Positions 47,167 through 58,977 of a stretch of 64,000 nucleotides of DNA are shown piece by piece. Origin of the DNA: Jacaranda mimosifolia (taxonomy: Eukaryota > Streptophyta > Magnoliopsida > Lamiales > Bignoniaceae); contig CM032133.1 of NCBI GenBank assembly GCA_018894105.1, forward strand, positions 20,164,501-20,228,500, read 5' to 3'. The position numbers and the translations under genes are program-made. How positions within the stretch are numbered: position 1 is the first letter of the stretch; each line of letters opens with the position of its first letter. The notes beneath the pieces are model-generated. The model was given only the letters and a program-made list of their open reading frames with translations. It was not told the DNA's origin and ran no database searches.

Positions 47167-47727
47167 TGTTAAATCTCTTCCAAAAGTTTTTTGATCATGA
47201 CCAATCAACTATCTTGTACTTTATTTTTCTACATATGGCAAGTTACCATTTAGATTTGCTACCTTGTACATATCAATGATTGTGCAAAGAAAATATGGCA
47301 AGTGACTGTTAGAATCAAAGAAGGAAAGGTGGCTAAAAAGACAGAAAAGGAAAATGACATATTACAAGCTCGGCTATGAAAGAAAAGCTCTACCAACGCC
47401 TATTTAAGTGAGAATTACACTAAGTATTAAGAAGGTGTCTCACAATATACTTGATTAGCCTTGAGTAGCTTGTATTCAGTTAAGTGGGAAGCAGTACAAG
47501 TTCCAGCCTTTTGGTACTTTGTGTCTTGTATCTGCTTTTGTTCTAATAATATTGCATGTTAAAAATCCTAAGTGTTATCACTTAGTTAGTAGACTAGGTT
47601 TGCCGAACCACTAAAATTCACTGTGTCTTATTATCCTCTCTTATAGTCTTTCGATTGTCTTAATATTCCAGCTTATAGCCTTTATATAAGACTTTCCATA
47701 ATTTTCATCAAACTCCACAAACTTTCA
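47167..47727 (+). repeat. copia C 5' LTR (561 bp)
   Basis: Starts tgttaaatctcttcc and ends actttca. Its first ~240 bp are repeated at 57900-57949 plus 61983-62190, the 3' LTR split by the hAT element. A 'tatttaag' at 47401-47408 could serve as TATA box. The stretch 'ttgccgaaccacta' near 47598 is shared with copia B. Confidence 0.88.
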
Positions 47728-47728
47728 A

Positions 47729-47749
47729 TTGGAATCTGAGCCAGGTTAC
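47729..47749 (+). other. copia C primer-binding site
   Basis: 'ttggaatctgagccaggtt' starts one base after the LTR and matches the initiator Met-tRNA complement TGGTATCAGAGCC at most positions. Confidence 0.75.
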
Positions 47750-48925
47750 CCCTCCGTATGGTTGTTTTCAGCTTTGACATCTATGCGGAAAGACAACCCT
47801 ATACCCATTCTCCTCTATTCAACAAGATAAACTATTCCACATGGAAAAACAAAATTCAAAAATTCTTTATTGCCTTAGACTATGATATCTAGAATGTCTT
47901 CATTGTGGGCCCCTCATCCCAACAAACTCAGACATGACGTGTAATGTCCCTACTGAGGACAACACCTAAGCTGAGGCGCCATTTAGTTTAATCTTAAATT
48001 GAACCTACAAATCAATCAATAGTCTATAATTAAATGTTTCAAGCTTATTAGAAATAAAAGCATATTCCAAATTAAAGGAACCTATCATAAGATAATAAAT
48101 TCAAACTTTAGACAATCCTGTAACATACAATACATATGCCAAATACTTGCTACAAAATCTCAAACCTAACTTATTAGAAGCACCAAAATTTCAATCGTAA
48201 TAGACTCATCAACCTACTAAGCAAATGCCATGATTCACATTATTATATAAAAAAATATTTACACTCCTTAAATCGACCATATTAACATGATGTATATCAC
48301 ATCGTCTTTAGTCCATGCTTAGCAACTAGATAATTTCCATATATAAAATCAACACTTGATCTATTACAAAATATTCATGCCCTGCCTATAGTCCAATTTC
48401 TTCACTTAATCTATATTTAAGAGAATCAAAATAATGAGGATAAGTCCAAAGGACTTAGTGAGGGAAAAGAAAATAATAAGATGCGAAGGAAAATCTATTG
48501 AGATACAACAATCAACAATAAATTCGGTAATAAGCAAGAATTTTCAATAGGGACAAAATTCGGTGATAAGCATGAATTTCCTTAACATGATTAATAGATT
48601 ACATGACATACATGATATTGAACTTGATAGATTGTTGGTCATTCCAACCTTATTACTCCTGGATTAAATTACAATTGCAAGTATTGGGCATCGATACTAT
48701 ATAAACAAGATTCCTTTATTACTCCATTGCTTGAGCACTTAGCTCGGCGAGTAACAACTTAATCCTATGGCATAGCCTGCCACATGCTGAATCCCGCCAC
48801 TCACAATTTGCTACCTCCAGCTAGCTGTAAGTCAGGATCGTAGGTGGGTACTAGCCGTAAGACCTGTGTCTGTCGGTCCGTTCTGCCCGACCATCTTTTG
48901 GATCTAGTCCCTATGCCCAAAACCC

Positions 48926-49006
48926 CCGTAGCGTCCCTGTGGGTGAAAACCGCTCATGGCGTCCCATGAGTTGAAAACCGCCCACGACGTCCCATGGGTT
49001 GAAAAG
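48926..49006 (+). repeat. three short tandem units in the solo LTR
   Basis: Three ~28-bp units of the type 'gcgtccca.g.gttgaaaaccgc' lie next to each other. The related LTR at 62191 has a shorter, changed version near 63098-63150. Confidence 0.7.
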
Positions 49007-49211
49007 ATATAATGCCAATAGAAGGGAATTTAACCTTTCAAGCAATAACATGAACATTTCGGAACTTGACATGATTTGCCATACACAAGGCAAACTGTTT
49101 TCCAATAACGGCCAGCAAAGCTTATTCTAATAAACAAGTTATATGAACAATTTAAGAGAACTTTTGACATAAATAGGTCTAGTACTGAAATCCAGAAGTG
49201 CTACGGGGATA

Positions 49212-49402
49212 GACTCAAGAGAAGCCCCCACTAGACATGCATTGTTAACTAGTGTAACTCTTTGCTCTGTAACAGACTCAAGAGGAGCCCCCACTGGACA
49301 TGCCTTGTCAACTAGTGTGGCCCTTTGCTCTGGAGCGGAATCAAGAGAAGCCTCCCATTGGACATGCCCTGTCAAACTAGTATGGCCCTTTGCTCTGCCT
49401 GG
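49212..49402 (+). repeat. three 63-bp tandem units in the solo LTR
   Basis: Units start at 49212, 49275 and 49338, each with 'tcaagag.agcc', 'ggacatgc.ttgt.aactagt' and 'cctttgctctg'. They are not present at the matching place in the LTR at 62191 (around 63330), so the expansion is specific to this copy or subfamily. Confidence 0.85.
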
Positions 49403-52400
49403 CACATATTTTACAGTACTGACTAAACAAGATATTTAAAAGGGTCAAGATTTTCAACATTCAATTACCAACATGTCAGAAAAATTTAACAATTTTGCCA
49501 ACAAGGCGATCAATGATACATTTGAAAAAACAATATGTTTATAAGAAATTAACAAGTATCAAAGAAATTCACAGAGTTCGATTGAAAAACAGTTATTTTC
49601 AAGAAAATACGAAAAGATACCAAATAGTTTTAAATTCAAATGAACTTCATAAGGTTCGATAATTAAGCAATGTTAATCAAAACAGATATCAAATCAGCAA
49701 AACCTAATGGGTTCAACGTTAAATGCGGTATAAACTCATACAAGCAATAATCAATTGGCAGATCCTTCATAAGGGTAACAATAGTTCACAAAATACAATA
49801 ATCAAATCAATACCAACCCTCACAAAAGTTTATCAATAAAATCAATAGGTACAAGAGTGCCAGATTGGTGGATCCTCACCTTAAAAGTCTCAGAAAGCAA
49901 CCACAATCGGCAGTCTACTGGTCTGTAGGACCTACTCCTTCATCACCTACCAAAGGAATAAGTTCACAATCAAATCTTCTGAATCTTAACTATAAATATA
50001 ACAAATGTCATTATCAAACTTAAAGGTATTCCAATATAGTCTCGATAATTCTTAGATGTTTAAACAATTCATGACCTTGTGTCCTAATTGATTTAAAGTT
50101 CAGAGTACATAACTTAAACCCAATTTTGGTTATGATTTCTCAATCATAATTCTTAATGTACTTAAATATCCTTATCACATTCCTCAATTACTCTAACTGT
50201 TCAATCATAATTCTCAATTTTCACGCTACACTCAACTGTGTAAGGTAATCATCTATCATAGTCATTAACTCAACTAGCCGATAAATTAATTGTTAACATC
50301 TTATTTAAAGTCTCAATGACAATATGATAATTCATCCGAGTTGAATAAATTCAATACTATATTAATTACGAAATTAATCTATAGCCTTAGGCTAAACCAT
50401 GGTTTAACATTCTTGGTTCAAGTCACAATCAACTTCATTTGAAAATCCAATTATATCTGGCAATTTAATTGAATCAAAATTCGATTATTGAAATTTACCC
50501 AAATTGGATTGAGCCGAGATCCAATCTCATGCCGGAACTAGTCCAGATGCGTCTGAAATGTAAATCTGAACAAACTGCTCAAAAATCATCAGGTCATACG
50601 CCGCCACCGGCAGCCACGCACTGGCACTAGATAGGTGAACCAATGCCACCATCTTGTGTGCCTCTGTGAGACCAATAAAACCCCTCAAACAATTCTTTAT
50701 TTTGCGGCCGTCATGATGGCCAATTTGGCCAAAAACCCATCAGCAAGTCCTAGCACTGCCGCGACGCCACCATGTTAATTCTTCCTCCATCCACCATTGA
50801 AACTTCAAATTGACATCACCACCAAACTACACATAACCTCACGACCAAAACCCACCCAGTTTCTATCCATAGCTGTCGTATGCCGGAGAATGGCCAACCT
50901 CACCACAAACTCGCCGTTGCCCTTCATTTCCCGATGAATTCCTTGATGGTTTGGGTGAAACTTGGTATAGTTTTGCTCCCTTAGTTGAGAGGAGCCTAAC
51001 TATGGTTTTGATTTTGTGTTTTGCGGCCAATATCAGGTGATTAGTCGGTGGGGTAGCTTTTGGCCTTTTTAGAGAATTTGATAAAAATATGTCCTTCACT
51101 CTATATATATAAAACTATTTTTTAGCCTCTTCACTTTGGCCTCAAACTTTCTGACCAACCCACATTTTACCCCAAAACTCTTTAGCTACCTTCAATTTAG
51201 TCCTCTAACTTTCAACTCTTGCACATTAACCCCAAAGATTTTTGTTTCTGGACAATCAAGTCCAAATCTATTTATTTTAAGGTCCTCCAACTTCTAACTT
51301 GTCCACATTAATCCCCTAAACTTCCAAATTTTTTGCAATCAAGCTCTTTTTATTTATTTTTTGAGCCTTAAAATCTTATCAATCAATATCTTAATTTCTA
51401 AATCCTTATTTTTTTTCAAAATTCCAAATTTTAGGGGTGTTACATGATGGCAAAAGACAGACTGGAACTTACTATCGAAGATAAGAAAGTCCTCTTAACC
51501 AATGCCAAGGCAAAGAATATTCTATCTTGTACCCTTGTTAAAGAGGTATACAACCGCGTTAGCACTTGCTCCTTAGCAAAAGAAATGTGGGACATGTTGC
51601 AAATCACACATGAAGGAACTTCACAGATAAGGCTAGAAAGAATTAATCTTTTTACTCACCAATTTAAAATATTTTCTATGAAAACAAGTCAATTAGTGAG
51701 TCAAATGTATGCTTAAACTATGAAAATTGTGAATCCAATGTTTGCCCTGCGAAAGGTTATTTCAAAAAGTGAGCAAGTCAGAAATATATTGCGATCCTTA
51801 CCTAAAGAGTGGAACCCTAAGCTTACAACCATTCATGAGGCAAATAACTTAGAGAAGCTGACTATGGGCAAACTTATTTGGTCACTCACCTCACATGAGA
51901 TGACACTTCTAAGCAAGGAAGAAAGTTCTAAACATAAAAACAAGAAAAACATAGCTTTCAATGCAAAAAATGGAGACCGGAATGAAGAGTTGGGTGATCT
52001 TGATGGAGAAACATTGAACAAGGAGATAGCCATGATCACAAGATGACTAAGGCTACTCACTTAAGTAAAAGGAAAATTCAGAAAGATTAGAAACCCAACT
52101 TCAAAAGATACAACAATGAGAATCAGAAGTCAGACCAAATCATTTGCCATGAATGTAATAAAGCAGGGCACAAGAGACCAGATTGCCTAAAGCTCAAATG
52201 AAGTCCCAAACCTGATCGAAGTTCTAGACTAAGAGCTATGACAATCACATGGGATGATTTTGATTCTAATCAATTTGACGTAGAGGACAACAACTTAATT
52301 GTGGACAAACACGTAACTTTTAATTCAACAAGTGATTCTAAAATATGTGAAATTGATTGTGATAGTACTAGTTCTTTCAATCTTCGTGCTGAATGTCACA

Positions 52401-52819
52401 ATCAATTAATTGAATTACAAATTGATATAAACTGTCTTGAAGATAAGCTGAGAAAATTTGAAAATGAAAAATCAAAGATACTTCGCGTTTACAACAACAT
52501 TATCAAAAATGAGGTTGAACAAAAAAATAGAGTTGTTAAAAAAAACCAAGAATTAGAAAGAAAGGTAAAAGAGCTTCTTGATGAAAACTACTTTTTAAAA
52601 AGGAGAATCAAAGGAAAAATGCCCCTGAATATCAAGGAATCTAGAAATTCCAGAACATGCCATTCCTGTAATCATGCTGGTAATCTATCTTATAAGTGTC
52701 CTCTAAAAAGACTTATTAGAACTAAGTATTTATGGGTCAAGAAAACTAATGAATAGGACCCAGCAATATGTGGGTACCTAAAAACTTGAACATCTGTAAT
52801 GCAGGAACCAGTAGAGAAA

Positions 52820-55800
52820 AGAAACGAGAAATGGTATTTGGACAGCGGATGTTCCAGACACATGATAGGAGATAGGTCATTCTTCTCAGGCTAGTAAGAT
52901 ATCAATGGAAGAAATATATTGTTTGCGGATAACACCAAAGGTAAGAACATTGGTAAAGGAAGAACAGCTAGAAAGAACATTGTAACTTCCACAGAAAATG
53001 TTTGGTTAGTAAAAGTACTGAAACACAATCTATTAAGCATCAATCAACTATGTGACAGTAGGTATCAGGTACATTTGAAACCCCCACTTTGCATAGTCTT
53101 AAAAGATGATGAACCTTTTTTTACCGCCACTAGAGATAAAAACATTTATTGCATAAATCTGAATGATCTGTCTAATCAAAATGTTGAATGTCTTGTTGCA
53201 TATGAAGATCCTAGTTGGACATGGCATAGACATCTGGGTCATGCAAACATGCAATTGTTAAATTACATTGTCAAAAAGGATCTAGTAAAAGGAATTCCCG
53301 AACTAAGTTTTGACAAAAACAAAGTATGTGATGCATGTGTTAAAAGAAAACAATTGAGAACTTTTTTCAAACCAATAAATGATGCTGGAACTTCCACTCT
53401 ATTAGAACTTCTTCACCTAGATCTTCTTGGTCCAATGAAAACTCAATCACCAGGGGGGAGTAAGTATGTCTTTGTAATTGTGGATGATTTCTCTAAAAAT
53501 CTAGGTTCATTTCCTTTCGGAAAAAAATGATGCACTAAAATCCTTTATTTCACTTACCAAGAAAATTAAAAATGAGAAAGGTTTTAGTATTAAGTCCATA
53601 AGAAAAGATAATGGTCTTGAATTTGACAACTCGGACTTTAGTGATTATGTGATGAGTGTGGCTATACTCATGATTTCTCTGCCCCAAGAACACCCCAACA
53701 AAATGGGATAGTTGAAAGAAAAAATAGGGTACTTCAAGAAATGGCACGATCAATGCTGAATGAGTACAACCTACCAAAATCCTTTTGGGAAGAGGCTATC
53801 AACACGTCATGCTATGTTATCAATAGAGTATTCTTGAAACTATTTGTCAAGAAGACATCTTATGAACTATGGAATGGAAAAGTTCCAAATGTTTCCTACT
53901 TTTGAGTCTTCAGATACAAATGCCACATCTTCAACAGCAAAGATCCTCGAGGTAAGTTTGATTCAAAATCTGATAATGGCATCTTTGTTGGATATTCAAC
54001 TCAAAGCAAAGCATATCGACTTTACAATGAAAGGAAAAAGGTTGTACAAGAAACTATTCATATTATTTTTGATAAATCTAACCCTCAAATTGCCAAGGAC
54101 ACCTTAAGCTTTGAATCTTTAGGAATTGATCAAGTTATTGAGGTAGTTCATCAAGAAAAAAGAGCTAAATCAGGAACCTCCAGCAAATAAAAACATCTTA
54201 AATACCACAGCTTGAAGTTCCAATGACGAAGTCGATTAAGTCATGAGGAAATTCAAACACGCATCTAGTCATCCTACTACCAATATAATTGGAGACCCAC
54301 AAAAAGGAATTCCCACAAGGGCCAAGGTAAGGGAAGAAACCGCAGATGCTACTAATGCTGTATTTTTATCCCTTTTAGAACCAAGAAACATTAAAGATGA
54401 CTTAAAGGATGAATCATGGGTCTATGCAATGTGGTAAGAACTATTGTAGTTTGATACAAACAACATTTGGAAAATAGTAGAAAGACCATTTGATCATCCT
54501 GTAATTTGAACCAAGTGGATCTTCCAAAACAAGCTTAATGAGAAAGGTAAAGTTATCAAAAATAAAGCTTGACTTGTTGCTAAGGGATACCTCAACAAGA
54601 GGGTATCGATTATGACGAAACCTATGCACCCTATCATGACTCGAGTCAATTCGAATGCTTTTAGCATATGCATCTCACAAAAACTTTACTCTATTTCAAA
54701 TGGATGTCAAAAGTGCATTTTTGAACGGCTTTATAAAGATGGAAGTTTCTGTTGAACAATCGCCCAGTTTTAAAAATGGAGATTTTCCAAATCATGTTTT
54801 CAGACTGTCAAAATCCCTTTATGGTTTAAAACAAGCCTCAAGAGCTTGGTATGAAAGGCTAAGCACTTTTCTCACTACAAACGGCTTTTGCGTAGGTTCT
54901 ATTGATAACACCGTATTCACCAAGCATCATGAAAAGAATTTTCTTTTAGTTCAAACCTGTGTTGATGACATCATCTTTAGAAGGCAACCTCTGAGCTATG
55001 CAACGAATTTGTTTCATGCATGAGAAAAGAATTTGAAATGAGTCTCATGGGTCTACTTAACTTCTTTCTTGGATTACAAATCAAACAAACTTCTAAAGAA
55101 AATTTTCTTGGTCAAGAGAAACATGCCAATGAAATACTACGAAAGTTCAGTATGGATAATTGCAAAAAGTCTTCAGTTCCCATGGCACCTAATACCAAAT
55201 TGGATCATGACTCTTCTAAAAGTAGCGTCGATGAATCAGTGTACCGAGAAGTCATAGGAAGCCTCCTATATCTCACTACAAGTCGGCTAGATGTACTCTT
55301 TGCTACCAGCTTATGTGCAAGATTTCAAGCAGCTCCAAAAGAATCTCATCTCAATGCCATAAAATAAATTATTCGATACTTGAAAGGATCTACTAACTTA
55401 GGACTATGGTACTTCAATCAAACTCTTTTTTTCTTGTTGGTTTTTCTGATACTGACTATGCAGGATGCAGGGTTAACTGAAAAAGCACAATCAAAACTTG
55501 CCAATTCCTTGGTGAAAGTCTGGTTAGTTGGTATAGAAATAAGTAAAGTGTCATTGCTCTTTCAACAACTAAAGTTAAATACATGGCACTAGGTAGTTGT
55601 TGCACTTAGGAAATATGGATGAAACAAATATTTCGTGATTTTGGCTTGAATTTCTCATGTGTTCCCATTCACCATGATAACACTAATGCAATTAACATTA
55701 CTAGAAATCCTGTTCACCACTCTCGCACAAAACACATAGAAATTCATCACCACTTTATTAAAGATCATGTTGCCAATGGTGATGTTTGCATAAATTATGT

Positions 55801-55903
55801 TGCTTTCTCAAATCAGCTAGTTGACATTTTTACTAAACCCCTACCTGAAGAAAGATCTTTCTTTTTAAAATCAAAGTTAGGTATTATTTCCTTTTCCACG
55901 TAA
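52820..55903 (+). pseudogene. copia C pol: protease, integrase, RT, RNase H
   Basis: Protease: WYLDSGCSRHM at 52832, with the catalytic DSG kept. GAG-pre-integrase: WTWHRHLGHANMQ and VCDACVKRKQ (53219-53355). Integrase: LLHLDLLGPMKTQSPGGSKYV (53410-53470), then, after a frameshift near 53500, a 'TPQQNGIVERKNRVLQEMARS' stretch (about 53690-53755, split here for length). RT: WIFQNKLNEKGK, MDVKSAFLNG (54701), LSKSLYGLKQASRAWYERL (54808-54860), and CVDDIIF (54958) where YVDD is usual. RNase H: IHHDNTNAINITRNPVHHSR and HIEIHHHFIKD (55675-55770), ending FTKPLPEERSFFLKSKLG and a stop at 55903. Frameshifts and stops occur at about 53520, 53640, 53860, 54180, 54440, 55020 and 55370, yet most segments remain long and clear, so the element is fairly young. 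Confidence 0.9.
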
Positions 55904-56089
55904 ATATGGTATGATTTTTAAATATTTTCCTATCCTTGCAAATTTTCAAATTTATTGCCTTTTCAAAATCGCTGAATCTACTCCTTAAATTCCTTCTTGG
56001 AAATTAAAGTCTTCATGTATCTCTTTCCAGAAACAACCAAACCATTTGCAATGTCCATTGTTCTTCCCAGTTTTCCTACAACTCATCTG

Positions 56090-57616
56090 AAATGGTTTCC
56101 ATCTCCTTCCGTTGGTGTCTCTGCAAAGCCGCCCTACTATCTTCCTCTTCTAAGGAGGCAAAATTCACATAGCGCCATTGCCTCATTGTCTTCGATAGTG
56201 TTTATGAGAGAACCCCACCACCCCATAACCATACCTCATCCTCTCACCATTCCAAACCCTCTACTTGTTCTCCATCATCTCCATCACCCCATGCTCCTCA
56301 ATTCGCTCCATCTTCTTCCTAGAAATTTTCCTCTCCAAAACCAACTTCCAAATCCCTCAGTCCTATTTCCAATGAACTTACTGACGCCAACTTCAAAAAT
56401 TGGGATTTCCTCTCCTTTCTCTGACAAATCAAGTTTCCCATTGCCAATGCCTCCAAAATCTTCTCTTCTTCTATCCAGAATCGTCACATTTACTGGGGTC
56501 GCACAATCGATTTCGCCCTAAAATTCCATCTTCTCCTGTGCTCGATTGGATTGATCGTATGGGATGGGAGAACTTTATAACCATCAATGAGCCATCATAT
56601 CCACTTCTGGTATGCCTTTTCTATGCTAATCTCACCTTTGAAATTTATCCAGTCACTTACTCCCTTATCCTCAATTTGAATGTTCTTCGTATTCCTATAA
56701 CCCTTACTGTTGCTAAATTAAATCAATACTTAGAGCTATCTTATTTTGGAGTTAAATTTTTTGCTTTTAGTGAGTGGTGCACTAATAACTCTTTTAATCT
56801 ATCTGATGCTAAGTCTTTGTTCTGGGAAGAGAAAACCCCCAAGCTGTTTAAGGGTGAGGTTCTCAACTAACTTCACATTGACCATTTTTTTCTGCACCGT
56901 TTGATTAATCTTACCATTCTATCTTGCACATCAAATAGTGGTAGGCACTCAACTTATATGAATAGACTTTTCATGTTTTTGCTCCATATGGCTGTAACTG
57001 AGAATTTTGTGAACATTGGTTACTTAGTTCTTCACTACATTCATCATGCCTTCCATCATCCTTCTCATAATCTCCTTTATGGAATGCTCATAACTCACAT
57101 TTTCAAAATGGAAAATATCTTCCTACCCTATCCTTGGATTGAGGAACCTCATGAGTGTAAGGTTGTCAACCTCCAAAGTCTCAAAAAAATAAAAATCCAG
57201 TGTGAGAAGGACAATGTTTAGTTTAAGAGCACTTCTGTTTCTATGGCCCCTTTTGTGCCTCATCAAAAATCCCATCGCAACAAAGAAAAAGTTCCTGTTT
57301 ACACAATTCCTGACTCTTTTAATGATTCACCTTCTATTGCTTTTGGGGTGATTACATGAAAATAGGGTCAACCTTCGCCAAAAATTCCAATCAATCAACT
57401 TCTTACAACTCTTGATATAATCTTGGCCAAAGTACTGAAATGAACTCTCAAATCTCTGAACTTGCAAGCACGATTACATCCCTCAAAATTAAAGTCATTG
57501 ACCTTCCTGCCCTTCTTGAGGATCACTTCCGTCGATGTTGTCACGGTATGAGGGGCTTGTGCCATGACCTTAAGGACCTTCGTCATAATCTCCGCAAGTG
57601 TTCCCATGCTGAATGA
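56090..57616 (+). pseudogene. extra ORF after pol in copia C (plant-transposon-protein-like)
   Basis: Between pol and the 3' LTR lies a protein relic read across frameshifts. A Ser/Pro-rich N-terminal part leads to 'SNELTDANFKNWDFLSFL' and 'RHIYWGRTIDFAL' (about 56365-56520). Then come 'DRMGWENFITINEPSYPLLV' (56552-56610), 'LTFEIYPVTYSLILNLNVLR' and 'LSYFGVKFFAFSEWC', with a stop at 56868. It continues in the same frame with GRHSTYMNRLFMFLLHMAVT (56941-57000) and HHPSHNLLYGMLITHIF to 57221. A last piece, MNSQISELASTITSLKIKVI ... HNLRKCSHAE, ends at 57616 and looks coiled-coil. The middle resembles a domain annotated in plants as putative plant transposon protein. SIRE-type copia elements carry an env-like ORF here. 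I see no clear membrane-fusion feature, so I do not call it an envelope. Confidence 0.6.
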
Positions 57617-57899
57617 TTTAGTCCTTGCTTTTCTATGCTGAAGGGGGAGAGTTTAATTATTCTAGAATTATGACTTTTGAAATTATGACATGTTTCTATT
57701 TAACCTGATCTTGTTGATTGTATGTTTTGCTACTTTTGGTTTAAGTATTATGAATCATGTTATGACCTGATCATTATATGTTTTATGTCTTAAGTATTAA
57801 AGAATAATATTATGCATGATTAAGCTTGGTAGGGTGAGCTAAAATTACCTTTGGCAGGGGGAGATGATACTTGCTTGGCCATCATCAAAAAAGGGGAGT
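57617..57899 (+). other. copia C 3' noncoding region and polypurine tract
   Basis: Contains two purine-rich tracts ('gaagggggagag' at about 57641 and 'ggcagggggagatgat' at 57853). The tract next to the LTR is aaaaaaggggag (57887-57898), where plus-strand DNA synthesis would be primed. Confidence 0.7.
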
Positions 57900-58204
57900 T
57901 ATTAAATCTCTTCCAAAAGTGTTTTAACCATGACCAATCAACTATCTTATAGAGGTGTCAAAATGGGCCGTGCGGACTGGCTCGGCCTGCAAAAAAAAAT
58001 TGGCCCAGCTCGGCTCGTTTAATTTTTTAATATGGACTGGGCTAGACCGGTTCGCTTGAAAACCCATCGTGAGCTGAAATTATGCAACCCGAGACCGGCT
58101 CGGCCCGCAGATCGTGAAGGACCGTGGGCTAGCCCAGCTCGCAGGCTAAACGAGCCAACTCGCGAGCTACGCAGGCCGGCTCGTGGGCTAGCTTCCTTAG
58201 CTCG

Positions 58205-58470
58205 CAATATTTTTTAATTTAAATTATAAATTATAATTTTTAAAAATTTAAGAATTTATAATTTTTAAATTATAAATTATAAATTTATGATTTTTAAATT
58301 ACAAATTACAAATTATTAATTTTAAAAAATTATAAATTTATAATTTATAATTAAGAATGTATAATTTATAATTTATTAATTTATAAATGTATAAATTAAT
58401 AATTAAGAAATTTTAATTTTTAAATTATAAATTATAAATTTATAAAAATTATAAATTATATATATATATA
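58205..58470 (+). repeat. AT-only palindromic tract in hAT 2
   Basis: About 265 bp made almost only of A and T, with 'aaattataaatt' type palindromes repeated many times and a TA run near 58459. It may form stable hairpins in the 5' part of the element. Confidence 0.8.
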
Positions 58471-58977
58471 TAAATAAATAAAAAAGAGGGAATGTAGCCG
58501 TTACAAATTGTAATAGCTACATGCCTTTATAATTGACCGTTGGGGCCAACGATCAATTGCTGCAGCAGCAGCAAAAATTGCTTTTTTTCTTTTTGTTTTT
58601 TTTTCTTTTTTTAAATAACAAATGACCACTATAAATAGTGGTCATTGTTAATAAAAATATTTCCTATCAAATCTCTCAATTTCTCTCAAATATCTTATTC
58701 TACAATTTCTCAATTTCTCTCTAATCCAATAATTTATAAATAAATTATATCTTTTATTAATTTCGCACATATTATTAAATTTATTTGGTGGAGCTTTGAA
58801 TAGAGGTCTATCAATTCGCTACTTCATGGAGCCATGAATGGCGGTGTATCAAATTGCGACTTCTTAATTATTATTACGTCTTTTACGGTAACATCTATCC
58901 TTTTCTTACAATTTAATTTGTGTGTTAATCTTTGTGAATTTTAATTGTTAATTGTTCATATTTAGTTGATTATAAAA

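Larger units (their letters stand above)
47940..51444 (+). mobile_element. solo LTR (3.5 kb) inserted in copia C gag
   Basis: Starts tgtaatgtccc and ends ggggtgttaca, that is TG...CA with short inverted ends. A 5-bp target duplication with one mismatch flanks it: tgacg (47935-47939) and tgatg (51445-51449). No primer-binding site, gag or pol lies inside, so it is a single LTR left by recombination between the two LTRs of a longer element. The second copy at 62191 is clearly of the same family. A TATA-like tatatatataaaa is at 51103-51114. Short frames inside (for example 48911-49105 and 50863-51099) have no recognised domain. LTR length suggests a gypsy-type element, but this is not proven. 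Confidence 0.82.
47760..52756 (+). pseudogene. copia C gag (interrupted by solo LTR)
   Basis: The first part (47760-47939) reads like NYSTWKNKIQKFFIALDYDI before the inserted LTR. The second part continues at 51450 with DRLELTIEDKKVLLTNAKAK, then RVSTCSLAKEMWDMLQITHEGTSQ, reaching a stop at 51714. Another piece is at 51720-52046 (KLIWSLTSHEMTLL). Zinc knuckle 1, CHECNKAGHKRPDC, is intact (52145-52186). A long coiled coil follows (LEDKLRKFENEKSKILRVYN ... RKVKELLDENYFLKRRI, 52420-52620). Zinc knuckle 2, CHSCNHAGNLSYKC (52658-52699), has Asn at the position of the His ligand. A stop at 52754 separates it from pol. The ORF 52238-52756 is the longest intact piece. Confidence 0.85.

Noticed and set aside
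49139..49439. Paired ORFs over the 63-bp repeats (both strands)
   Set aside because: They come from the tandem repeat in a noncoding LTR and match no protein family.
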